Part shown: positions 24,627 to 31,361 of the stretch, piece after piece
How the letters are laid out: every line of letters starts with the position of its first letter
How positions within the stretch are numbered: the first letter of the stretch is position 1
DNA from: an uncultured Sphingomonas sp.
GTDB lineage: Bacteria; Pseudomonadota; Alphaproteobacteria; Sphingomonadales; Sphingomonadaceae
DNA length: 31,361 bases
NCBI RefSeq assembly: GCF_934560975.1
Contig: NZ_CAKTFO010000025.1
Coordinates: forward strand, 1-31,361
Reading direction: 5' to 3'
Position numbers and translations under genes: made by a program
The notes under the pieces: model-generated
Databases searched by the model: none
The model's input: the letters and a program-made list of their open reading frames with translations, nothing else
What the model was told of the DNA's origin: nothing

Positions 24627-25097
24627 ATGACCGACCTTCCTTACCGCCCCGCCGCAGGCATCATGCTGCTCAACGCGGACAATATGGTGTTCGTTGCCCA
24701 GCGGATCGATAGCCGGCTGGAGGCGTGGCAGATGCCCCAAGGCGGGCTCGACCCCGGTGAGGATGCCCGCGTCGGCGCCCTGCGCGAACTGGAAGAGGAA
24801 ACCGGCATTCCGCCCGAACGGGTCGAGGTGATCGCCTGCGCATCGCGCACGTTCGACTATGACCTGCCGCCCGACCTGCTCGGCAAATTGTGGGGCGGGC
24901 GCTATCGCGGGCAGCGGCAGACCTGGTTCCTGTGCCGCTATCTGGGGCGGGATGGCCAGATCGACCTGAACACCGAGCATCCCGAGTTCAGCGCCTGGAA
25001 ATGGGCCGAGCCGAGCCATCTTCCCGACATGATCGTGCCCTTCAAGAAGGAGCTCTACCGGGATGTACTGGCAGAGTTTGCGCCGCTGATCGGATGA
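24627..25097 (+). CDS. rppH: RNA pyrophosphohydrolase (Nudix)
   Basis: Removes pyrophosphate from the 5' end of mRNAs and so starts decay by RNase E. The 156-aa protein has the Nudix box GX5EX7REXXEEXG exactly placed (Gly39 to Ile61, with Glu45, Arg53, Glu54, Glu57 and Glu58). It also has the typical RPAAGIMLLNADNMVFVAQR start, WQMPQGG, and the RppH-specific WGGRYRGQRQTWFL and FSAWKWAEP segments. It is the first of a run of four + strand genes; its stop overlaps or nearly overlaps the start of the DUF481 gene. An mRNA decay gene coupled to arginine catabolism is a notable neighbour. Confidence 0.95.
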   Translation: MTDLPYRPAAGIMLLNADNMVFVAQRIDSRLEAWQMPQGGLDPGEDARVGALRELEEETGIPPERVEVIACASRTFDYDLPPDLLGKLWGGRYRGQRQTWFLCRYLGRDGQIDLNTEHPEFSAWKWAEPSHLPDMIVPFKKELYRDVLAEFAPLIG

Positions 25098-25111
25098 TTG
25101 TGGGAGTTGGG

Positions 25112-26047
25112 GTGAAAGGCGGAGCGATGCTGCTGCTGGCGAGTGCGGCGGTGGCCCCGGCCGTCGCGCAGGCGCCGCTTGCCCGGCCGATCGATCCGTC
25201 GGACACGATCGCCGCGATGATCGCCCAGGCCTATCGGTCCGGCAACGATGCCACGATCCAGGCGGTGGTGGGCGTGGCCAAGGCGACCTTTCCCGACCAG
25301 ACGGCGGAGATCGATCGGCTCGCCGCCGGTAATGCCGCCGTGTTGGCCAGCGCCCGCAGGGAAGATCAGATCCGGGCGCAGGCGCGAATCGCCGCCGCCA
25401 CCTTTTTCGAAATCTGGAAGGGCGAGCTGGAGGCAGGCGCCAGCCGCTCGACCGGCAGCACACGCACCGTGGGCATCTACGCCGCCGCGCGCCTCAACCG
25501 CGACGGCCTGAACTGGCGGCAGCGTTTCACCGGCCGCCTCGATTATCAGGAGACGGACGGCACCGCGACCACCGAGCGCCTGATCGCCGCCTACCAGCCC
25601 AATTACAAATGGAGCGACGAACTCTACTCCTACGGACTGGTGCAGTTCGAGCGGGACCGGTCGCTCGGTTATTCCAACCGTGGCACGCTGGGCGTTGGTA
25701 TAGGCTATGTCGCGGCATCGGGGGTCAGCCGCCGGATCGAACTGGAGGGCGGGCCGGCCGTGCGTCGCACCGACTTCATTGACCAGGGACCTCGCCAGAC
25801 GATCGCGGCGCGCGGCTCGTTATCCGCGCGGCTGGCGCTGTCGCCCACCCTGTCGCTGTCGCAGGATGCGCAGGTGTTCGTGGAGGCGAACGACACCACC
25901 GCCACTTCCACCACGGCGGTCGACACACGCCTCATCGGGGCGCTCAAGGCGCGCTTCTCCTACAATGTCCAATATGAGCAGGATGGCAGCTCCGGCGGCA
26001 ATCAGCTTGACACGATCACGCGCGCGACCTTGGTATACAGCTTCTGA
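25112..26047 (+). CDS. DUF481 outer-membrane-like protein (YdiY family)
   Basis: A 311-aa exported protein. A signal peptide (residues 1-20, ending PAVAQ) is followed by a helical spacer (about 30-105) and a C-terminal DUF481 beta-barrel-like domain with alternating strands such as RQRFTGRLDYQET, DELYSYGLVQFERDR, LGVGIGYVAA, TRLIGALKARFSYNVQYEQD and the aromatic end RATLVYSF, typical of an outer-membrane barrel. The GTG at 25112 is chosen for its GGGAG at a 5-base spacing; an ATG at 25094 overlapping the rppH stop would add six residues. It overlaps astA by one base. The role of DUF481 proteins is unknown; a porin-like or salt-stress function is only a guess. Confidence 0.8.
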   Translation: MKGGAMLLLASAAVAPAVAQAPLARPIDPSDTIAAMIAQAYRSGNDATIQAVVGVAKATFPDQTAEIDRLAAGNAAVLASARREDQIRAQARIAAATFFEIWKGELEAGASRSTGSTRTVGIYAAARLNRDGLNWRQRFTGRLDYQETDGTATTERLIAAYQPNYKWSDELYSYGLVQFERDRSLGYSNRGTLGVGIGYVAASGVSRRIELEGGPAVRRTDFIDQGPRQTIAARGSLSARLALSPTLSLSQDAQVFVEANDTTATSTTAVDTRLIGALKARFSYNVQYEQDGSSGGNQLDTITRATLVYSF

Positions 26048-27060
26048 TGACCGCAATCGTCCGCCCCGCCCGACCCGATGACCTCGAATCGCTGTACGAG
26101 ATGGCGAAGCTGGCGGGGAACGGCTTCACCAACCTGCCGGCGGACCGGACCGCGCTGGCGGCGAAGCTGGCCCGGTCGGATGACGCCCTGTCGCTGGAAA
26201 CCGCCGCCTCTGGCGACCACCTGTATGTGTTGATGCTGGAGGATCTGGACAGCGGGCGCATTGCCGGCACGGCCCAGATCATGGCGCGGGTCGGCGACAA
26301 AAGGCCGTTTTATTCCTACCGCCGTGGCGTGCTGACCCAGCATTCGGCCGAACTCGGCCGCAGTTTCCGGGCCGAAATGCTGACGCTGACCACCGATCTG
26401 GAAGGGTCGTCGGAGGTGGGCGGCCTGTTCCTGCATCCCCGCTTCCGCGCCGGCGGGCTCGGCCTGCTGCTCGCCCGCAGCCGTTACCTGTTCATTCGCC
26501 AGCATCGTGCGCGCTTTTGCGACCGGCTGCTGGCGGAATTGCGCGGCGTGATCGACGAAACGGGCGTGGCGCCGTTCTGGGACGGGCTGGCCGGGCCGTT
26601 CTTCGGCATGTCGTTCCGGGAAGCGGATGCCTTCAATGCGGTGAACGGCCACCAGTTCATCGCAGACCTGATGCCGAAGCATCCCATCTACCTTGCCATG
26701 CTGCCCGACAGCGCGCGCGCCGTGATCGGCGTGCCGCATCCGACCGGTCGGCCCGCCATGCGGATGCTGGAGGCAGAGGGGTTCGCATCGCAGGGCTATG
26801 TCGATATTTTCGATGGCGGTCCCACCTTGTCCGCTCCGACCGATCATGTCCGCACCATCCGCGACGCCGGCGAGACGGTGATCGACGCCGTGGGCTGCGC
26901 CCGCCCGACCAAGGCCTTGGTATCCGCCGGGACGCTGCGCGACTTCCGCGCCGCCCTGGGCGAGGCGTCGTACGAGGATGGGCGCTTTCACCTCGCGGCA
27001 GCCTGCGCGGAAACGCTGGGCGTGACGGCTGGCGACACCGTTTTGCACGTGGCGCGGTGA
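26047..27060 (+). CDS. astA: Arginine N-succinyltransferase
   Basis: First step of the arginine succinyltransferase pathway: succinyl-CoA plus arginine to N2-succinylarginine. The 337-aa protein shows the family's IVRPARPDDLESLYEMAKL start, the LAGNGFTNLPADR segment, YSYRRGVLTQHSAEL, GGLFLHPRFRAGGLGLLLAR (the GNAT-like CoA-binding strand and helix), RFCDRLLAELRGV and FWDGLAGPFFGMSFREAD. It starts one base inside the DUF481 stop (TGATG) and ends one base inside the astB start, so all three are translationally coupled. astC, astD and astE are not in the window. Confidence 0.95.
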   Translation: MTAIVRPARPDDLESLYEMAKLAGNGFTNLPADRTALAAKLARSDDALSLETAASGDHLYVLMLEDLDSGRIAGTAQIMARVGDKRPFYSYRRGVLTQHSAELGRSFRAEMLTLTTDLEGSSEVGGLFLHPRFRAGGLGLLLARSRYLFIRQHRARFCDRLLAELRGVIDETGVAPFWDGLAGPFFGMSFREADAFNAVNGHQFIADLMPKHPIYLAMLPDSARAVIGVPHPTGRPAMRMLEAEGFASQGYVDIFDGGPTLSAPTDHVRTIRDAGETVIDAVGCARPTKALVSAGTLRDFRAALGEASYEDGRFHLAAACAETLGVTAGDTVLHVAR

Positions 27061-28310
27061 TGGCGGTGCTGGAAATCAACTTCGACGGCATCGTCGGGCC
27101 GAGCCACAATTACGCCGGCCTCAGCCCCGGCAACCTCGCCGCCAGCAACAATGCGGGCCGACAGTCGCATCCACGCGCCGCGGCGCTGGAGGGGGTGTCC
27201 AAGATGCGTGCCAACCTGGAACTGGGCCTCGCGCAGGGCATCCTGCTGCCGCATCGCCGGCCGGATCGCGCCTGGCTGACGTCGCTCACGACCGATCCGG
27301 GCAGGGCCGATCCGTGGCTGCTGGCCGCGGCGCTGTCGGCCTCGCCGATGTGGGCCGCCAATGCCGCCACCGTGTCGCCCGCCGCCGACACCGGCGACGG
27401 CCGCTGCCACCTGACCGTCGCCAATCTGCAGACCATGCCGCATCGCAGCCACGAATGGCCGGAAACGCTGGCGCAATTGCGGCTCGCCTTCGCCCATGAC
27501 TCCTTCGTGGTGCACGGGCCGGTGCCATCCCCCTTCGGCGATGAGGGCGCGGCCAACCACATGCGGTTGTCGGCCGAGCACGACGCGCCGGGGGTGGAGA
27601 TCTTCGTCCATGGCACCGGCGGCGGTGGTTTCCCGGTCCGGCAACATGCGGAAGCCGGCCGCGCCATCGGACGCGCGCACGGGCTCGACCCCGCCCGCAC
27701 CCTGCACATCGCGCAATCGGAAGCGGCGATCGCGGCCGGCGCGTTCCACAATGATGTGGTGGCGGTGGCGGACGGCCTGACCCTGTTCGCCCATGAGCAG
27801 GCCTTTGCCGATCGCGACGCGGTCCATGCCGAATTGCGCCGCGTCGTGCCCGGCGTGGAGATCGTGGAGGTTCCCGCCGCGCGGGTCACCCTCGCGGAGG
27901 CGATCCGCGCCTATCTGTTCAACGCGCAACTGGTGACCCTGCCGGAAGGCGGACAGGCGCTGATCCTGCCGGCGGAGGCGCGGGAAACGCCCGCCGTGCT
28001 GGCGTGGCTGGACGACATGCTGGCCGGTAACGGCCCGATCCGCAGGCTGATATGGGTGGATGTGCGCCAGTCCATGCGCAATGGCGGCGGCCCCGCCTGC
28101 CTCCGCCTGCGGGTGGTGGCCGATCCCGCACAGGTCGATCCACGCTTCCTGGTGAACGACGCCAGGCTCGATCGCATCGCGGCAGTGGTTGCCGACCATT
28201 GGCCGGAACAGATCGACCCCGCCGACCTCGCCTCCCCCGCATTGTGGCGCGCGCTCGACAATGGTCGATCGCACCTGCTGGCGTCGCTGGACCTTGCCGA
28301 ACTGATCTGA
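27060..28310 (+). CDS. astB: N-succinylarginine dihydrolase
   Basis: Second step of the same pathway: N2-succinylarginine to succinylornithine, two ammonia and CO2. The 416-aa protein has the amidinotransferase-like fold with the expected catalytic triad visible as Glu162 (DEGAANHMRL), His230 (FHNDVVAVADG) and Cys347 (GGGPACLRLRV). It starts FDGIVGPSHNYAGLSPGN, which is typical. The ATG overlaps the astA stop by one base. It is followed by convergent DUF4169 with a gap of only 11 bp. Later pathway enzymes must be encoded elsewhere. Confidence 0.96.
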   Translation: MAVLEINFDGIVGPSHNYAGLSPGNLAASNNAGRQSHPRAAALEGVSKMRANLELGLAQGILLPHRRPDRAWLTSLTTDPGRADPWLLAAALSASPMWAANAATVSPAADTGDGRCHLTVANLQTMPHRSHEWPETLAQLRLAFAHDSFVVHGPVPSPFGDEGAANHMRLSAEHDAPGVEIFVHGTGGGGFPVRQHAEAGRAIGRAHGLDPARTLHIAQSEAAIAAGAFHNDVVAVADGLTLFAHEQAFADRDAVHAELRRVVPGVEIVEVPAARVTLAEAIRAYLFNAQLVTLPEGGQALILPAEARETPAVLAWLDDMLAGNGPIRRLIWVDVRQSMRNGGGPACLRLRVVADPAQVDPRFLVNDARLDRIAAVVADHWPEQIDPADLASPALWRALDNGRSHLLASLDLAELI

Positions 28311-28321
28311 TCGGAACGCCG

Positions 28322-28510
28322 CTAGCGATCGCCCCCTGGCTCCAGCCGGTGGCCGTCGAGATGGCGCACCAGCCGCTCCGTCGCGAGATCGTCGCGCCGC
28401 CGCTCGTCCGGTGTGCGCCCATGCAAAGCGCGGTTCTGCTCTGCCCGGGCGGCAGCATCACTGCGCGCCTTGGCCTTGCGCGCGCGACGGAGATTGACGA
28501 CCTCCCCCAT
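28322..28510 (-). CDS. DUF4169 family protein
   Basis: A 62-aa, highly basic protein with the family's typical start GEVVNLRRARKAKARSD, central NRALHGRTPDERRRD and LDGHRLEP near the end. DUF4169 proteins are small alphaproteobacterial proteins of unknown function. It shares one base with the end of the upstream lipid-kinase gene (TGATG), so the two are translationally coupled. The charge suggests nucleic acid or membrane contact, which is a guess. Confidence 0.82.
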   Translation of the reverse strand: MGEVVNLRRARKAKARSDAAARAEQNRALHGRTPDERRRDDLATERLVRHLDGHRLEPGGDR

Positions 28511-29397
28511 CAGCGCGGCACCGCCATGGTGATCACACGATGCGCAACCCGTGCCATGACCGGGGTCTTCGCCAGCACCTCGCCATCGATCGAGATGGGC
28601 AGCGGGGGATCGGTCCTGATCCGAAACCGCCGCCCGCGAAACTCACGCACCGTGCCGCGGACCTTGTCGGGGCCGAGCAGGCTCAGGCCCCAGCTCCACA
28701 GCAACTTGGAGCGCGCGCGGCCTTCGATCGCCTGCACCACGATCTCGCCATCGTCCACGCTTGTCTCGACCAGTTCGGTCCCGCCATGATAGCGCCCGTT
28801 GGCGATCCGCACCTCCAGCGCGTTCATCTCGTGGATCTTGCCCGCATCATCCTCGACGAAGAGGCGGAACGGCTTGAACCGCGCCATCTGCACCGCCGCC
28901 CAGGCGAGGTATCCGGGACGGCCCAGCCGCTTCTTGAGGCCATGCGGCACGGTTTCCGCGATCAGGGGCGAAATGCCGATCGCCGCGCAGTTCACGAAAT
29001 AATCGTCGTCGATCATGCCCAGGTCGATGCGATGCGGCTTGCCTTCCGCAATCACCTTGACCGCGCCGGCCACGTCCAGCGGGATTTCCACGGTTCGCGA
29101 AAAGCTGTTGGCGGTGCCGAGCGGCAGGATCGCAAACACCGCATCGGTGCCCACCAGATGATCGACCGAGGACGATAGCGATCCGTCCCCGCCGCCCACG
29201 ATCACCATCGGTGCGCCGTCCCGCACCGCCTCACACACCTTGGTGGTCAGATGGTCGGGATCACGCACCGCCACGGCGGAGACCAGTTCGACCCCCGCCT
29301 CCGTCAACAATCGGCAGGCTTCGCGGAACGCCTCCTGGCCATTGCGTGACTTGGCATTGACGACCAACGCGGCGGAGCGGGGAAGTTGTTCGTTCAC
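28510..29397 (-). CDS. YegS/diacylglycerol-kinase-like lipid kinase
   Basis: Predicted lipid kinase of the DGK catalytic-domain family (YegS/BmrU/DagK), 295 aa, peripheral on the inner membrane. The ATP-binding signature GGGDGSLSSSVDHLVGT begins at residue 68 and is followed by FAILPLGTANSFSRT; the C-terminal beta domain contains VRIANGRYHGGTELVE and DGEIVVQAIEG, then ISIDGEVLAKTPV. The GTG at 29397 is chosen because GGAG is five bases upstream; an ATG 36 bases further out lacks one. It is divergent to hemB. The lipid substrate (diacylglycerol, phosphatidylglycerol or a sphingolipid) cannot be told. Confidence 0.9.
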   Translation of the reverse strand: MNEQLPRSAALVVNAKSRNGQEAFREACRLLTEAGVELVSAVAVRDPDHLTTKVCEAVRDGAPMVIVGGGDGSLSSSVDHLVGTDAVFAILPLGTANSFSRTVEIPLDVAGAVKVIAEGKPHRIDLGMIDDDYFVNCAAIGISPLIAETVPHGLKKRLGRPGYLAWAAVQMARFKPFRLFVEDDAGKIHEMNALEVRIANGRYHGGTELVETSVDDGEIVVQAIEGRARSKLLWSWGLSLLGPDKVRGTVREFRGRRFRIRTDPPLPISIDGEVLAKTPVMARVAHRVITMAVPR

Positions 29398-29648
29398 AAG
29401 GTCTCCAACGCCGCGAGTGCCGACAGGATGCAAAGGCTACGGGGTTGCCGGCCCTCCCGCGAGACACTGATAGCCTGCATCGCCGGTGCAGCAACACGCC
29501 CATCGTCCCCGAAAGCGCCATCAGCACACGGCCAAGGCATTATCGATGCACGCCGCGCAAGCCACCTTGCCGAGAATGCTCTCCCGCCGGCCGCGCCGGT
29601 GGAACAAAGGGTTTTCGCCCGCCCGGCTTCGGTTCTAGAAACGGCGCC

Positions 29649-30644
29649 ATGTCGCATGCGTCTTACCCCCACATCCGCCTTCGCCGCACCCGTGCCGCCG
29701 CCTGGAGCCGGGCAATGGTGGCCGAAACCACCCTGTCGCCCGCCAACCTGATCTGGCCTTTGTTCGTGACGGAGGGCCAACAGGTGGAAGCTCCGGTAGC
29801 CACCCTGCCCGGCGTGTCTCGCTGGTCGGTCGACCGCATCGTCGACAAGGCGCGCGAAGCCCGCGACTTAGGCATCCCCTGCGTTGCTTTGTTCCCCAAC
29901 ACGCCCCCGGGATTGCGCAGCATCGGCGGGGAGGAGGCGCTCAATCCCGGCAATCTGATGTGCCGGGCGACCAGCGCGATCCGCGATGCCGTGCCGGAGG
30001 TAGGCATCCTGACCGACGTCGCGCTCGACCCCTATACCGCACACGGGCATGACGGCCTGATCGACGATCAGGGCCGCGTACTGAACGATGCGACCATGGA
30101 GGTGCTGGTCAAGCAGGCGCTGGTGCTGGCCCGCGCCGGCGCCAGCATCATCGCGCCGTCCGACATGATGGACGGGCGCGTCGGCGCGATCCGCGGCGCG
30201 CTGGAGGCCGACGGGCACCATGACGTGCAGATCATGGCCTATGCCGCCAAATATGCCTCCGCCTTCTACGGCCCGTTCCGCGACGCCGTCGGCTCCGGCG
30301 GGCTGCTCAAGGGCGACAAGCGCGGCTATCAGATGGACCCGGCTAATGCCGAGGAGGCGCTGCGCGAGGTGGCGCTGGACCTGGCCGAGGGCGCCGACAC
30401 CGTGATGGTCAAGCCCGGCCTGCCCTATCTCGACATCGTCCGCCGCGTGAAGGAGCGGTTCGAGGTGCCGGTCTTCGCCTACCAGGTGTCCGGCGAATAT
30501 GCGATGATCGAGGCGGCGGCGGCGGCCGGCGCCGGGGATCGCGACGCACTCGTACTGGAAACCCTGCTGGCCTTTCGTCGGGCCGGCTGTTCGGGCGTGC
30601 TGACCTATCATGCGGCGCATGCGGCACGGTTGCTGCGCGCCTGA
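29649..30644 (+). CDS. hemB: Delta-aminolevulinic acid dehydratase (porphobilinogen synthase)
   Basis: Condenses two 5-aminolevulinate molecules to porphobilinogen, the second common step of tetrapyrrole synthesis. The 331-aa protein has both active-site lysines (Lys201 in AAKYASAFYGPF and Lys255 in MVKPGLPYLD). The metal loop at 121-136 reads LTDVALDPYTAHGHDG, with no cysteines, so it is the Mg-type, not the Zn-type (DVCLCxYTxHGHCG) enzyme. The ATG at 29649 is set by the conserved RLRRTRAAAWSRAMVAET start; the frame is open upstream without conservation. No strong Shine-Dalgarno sequence. Divergent to the lipid kinase and convergent with a small lipoprotein gene. Confidence 0.97.
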   Translation: MSHASYPHIRLRRTRAAAWSRAMVAETTLSPANLIWPLFVTEGQQVEAPVATLPGVSRWSVDRIVDKAREARDLGIPCVALFPNTPPGLRSIGGEEALNPGNLMCRATSAIRDAVPEVGILTDVALDPYTAHGHDGLIDDQGRVLNDATMEVLVKQALVLARAGASIIAPSDMMDGRVGAIRGALEADGHHDVQIMAYAAKYASAFYGPFRDAVGSGGLLKGDKRGYQMDPANAEEALREVALDLAEGADTVMVKPGLPYLDIVRRVKERFEVPVFAYQVSGEYAMIEAAAAAGAGDRDALVLETLLAFRRAGCSGVLTYHAAHAARLLRA

Positions 30645-30669
30645 ACGCAATCCGGGGCTGTGTCAGGTC

Positions 30670-31167
30670 TTACCGCAGCCGGCCGGCCAGCGCCTGAACC
30701 GTGCCCGCCTGGGCGGTCCCGATCGACTCCACCGTCGCCGCCGCCGCATCCACGGCGGCGCGGTTGCCGGCGCTGGCATTAACGGGATCAGCCCGCAATT
30801 CCTCGATTGCCGTCAATTGCGCCTGGATCGGACCGCGCGCGGCTTCCAGTGCGGAGATCGCCTGCTGCGCCGCGATCCACTCTTCGCCGCCTTCACCCCT
30901 GCCGGAAGCCTTGCCGATCGCGGCATCGGCAGCCTCACGCGCAGAGGCGAACGCCGTCTCTCCCTGCCGCGCCTCGGCCACGATGGCGGACAGCCGCTTG
31001 CCAAGGGCCGGGTCCAGCGCCGCTTCGGGCTCGCTCGCCTGTGCGGGATCGAGTAAAGGCTGCCGCTCAACCGGGCGCTTCGCCAACGAGGGCGCATCGA
31101 TCCGGCCTTGGCATCCCCCCGCCATCACGAGCAGCATCAAAGCGGGCAAGGCGTGAGGGAAGCGCAT
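30670..31167 (-). CDS. Small hypothetical lipoprotein
   Basis: A 165-aa protein of unknown function. The N-terminus is a lipoprotein signal: MRFPHALPALMLLVMAGGC with Cys19 as likely lipidation site. The mature part is Ala/Glu/Arg-rich and predicted helical, with a possible coiled coil between about residues 60 and 150 (EARQGETAFASAREAADAA and AISALEAARGPIQAQLTA). I recognise no domain. The ATG at 31167 is preferred to a GTG at 31173, which adds two residues; no clear Shine-Dalgarno sequence is seen. It converges on hemB with a 25-bp gap and is divergent to the tRNA gene. Confidence 0.68.
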   Translation of the reverse strand: MRFPHALPALMLLVMAGGCQGRIDAPSLAKRPVERQPLLDPAQASEPEAALDPALGKRLSAIVAEARQGETAFASAREAADAAIGKASGRGEGGEEWIAAQQAISALEAARGPIQAQLTAIEELRADPVNASAGNRAAVDAAAATVESIGTAQAGTVQALAGRLR

Positions 31168-31243
31168 AAGCACCGATTAAGCCCACAACTTTTTCAGCAC
31201 AACGCTTGCGCAACCCGAAATCACCCGCTAACTGCCCCCTCAC

Positions 31244-31283
31244 ACCGCCGAACAGGCAGTGTTACCGCCGAAAAGGCACTGCG
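31244..31283 (+). repeat. 20-bp tandem repeat upstream of tRNA-Arg
   Basis: Two adjacent copies of ACCGCCGAANAGGCANTGNN, at 31244-31263 and 31264-31283, differing at about four positions. The second copy runs into the first base of the tRNA. Its position suggests the transcribed leader of the tRNA precursor or a regulatory element. Confidence 0.55.
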
Positions 31284-31359
31284 CGCCCGTAGCTCAGCTG
31301 GATAGAGCATCAGACTACGAATCTGAGGGTCGGACGTTCGAATCGTTCCGGGCGCGCCA
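31283..31359 (+). tRNA. tRNA-Arg (anticodon ACG), CCA encoded
   Basis: All four arms pair: acceptor GCGCCCG/CGGGCGC, D-stem GCTC/GAGC, anticodon stem TCAGA/TCTGA around the loop CTACGAA, and T-stem GGACG/CGTTC around TTCGAAT. The anticodon is ACG (31317-31319), read as ICG after deamination, decoding CGU, CGC and CGA as arginine. Discriminator G and CCA are encoded (31356-31359). Confidence 0.97.
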
Positions 31360-31361
31360 CT

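Noticed and set aside
31190..31283. Sigma-70 promoter for the tRNA (TTGCGC and CTAACT)
   Set aside because: The boxes are weak and spacing is uncertain, so I did not list it as a feature.

Overview
The window is GC-rich (roughly two-thirds G+C), densely coded chromosomal DNA of an alphaproteobacterium, most likely a sphingomonad (Sphingomonas or a relative). This rests on the alphaproteobacterial forms of Dcd, DnaK, PurF and RppH, a small DUF4169 protein, a 'vgr-related' HELTH protein, remnants of a TonB-dependent receptor of the type abundant in sphingomonads, and an RpoH promoter of the alphaproteobacterial form. No prophage, insertion sequence, CRISPR array or rRNA gene is visible.

Layout. 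1-2301: the 3' end of dcd (+) faces a secreted PhoK/PafA-like phosphatase (-). 2407-4656: rnr (-). 4700-5400 looks empty of genes, but a frame-by-frame reading shows two decayed + strand genes, an SRPBCC/AHSA1-domain protein and an ArsR-family regulator. 5421-11318: the chaperone locus on the - strand, hrcA-grpE and dnaK-dnaJ, split by two + strand genes (a PCuAC copper-chaperone lipoprotein and a HEXXH protein). dnaK has an RpoH promoter and a hairpin separates dnaK from dnaJ. 11445-16466: rph-rdgB and hemW, parted by two divergent glycosyltransferase genes (GT61 and GT4). 16467-19887: a PBP-activator (LpoA-like) lipoprotein back to back with rsmI-yraN, then gshB. 19890-20566: a rearranged TonB-dependent receptor remnant. 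20570-24529: hisI (-), purF, a DUF1264 (oil-body-associated-protein-like) protein, an SDR oxidoreductase and a small exported protein. 24627-28310: a tightly overlapping + strand run rppH-DUF481-astA-astB. 28322-29397: DUF4169 and YegS-like lipid kinase (-). 29649-31167: hemB (+) and a small lipoprotein (-). 31283-31359: tRNA-Arg(ACG), preceded by a 20-bp tandem repeat.

How the genes fit together. Most are housekeeping: nucleotide metabolism and sanitation (dcd, rdgB, purF), RNA processing and decay (rnr, rph, rppH, rsmI), tetrapyrrole synthesis (hemB, hemW), proteostasis (hrcA, grpE, dnaK, dnaJ), envelope upkeep (LpoA-like, GT61, GT4, DUF481), glutathione and histidine synthesis, and the first two steps of arginine catabolism by the succinyltransferase pathway. 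The unusual content is structural: two clusters of decayed genes, an insertion of glycosyltransferases into a usually compact housekeeping order, and palindromic intergenic elements. I did not find convincing evidence of a wholly new system.
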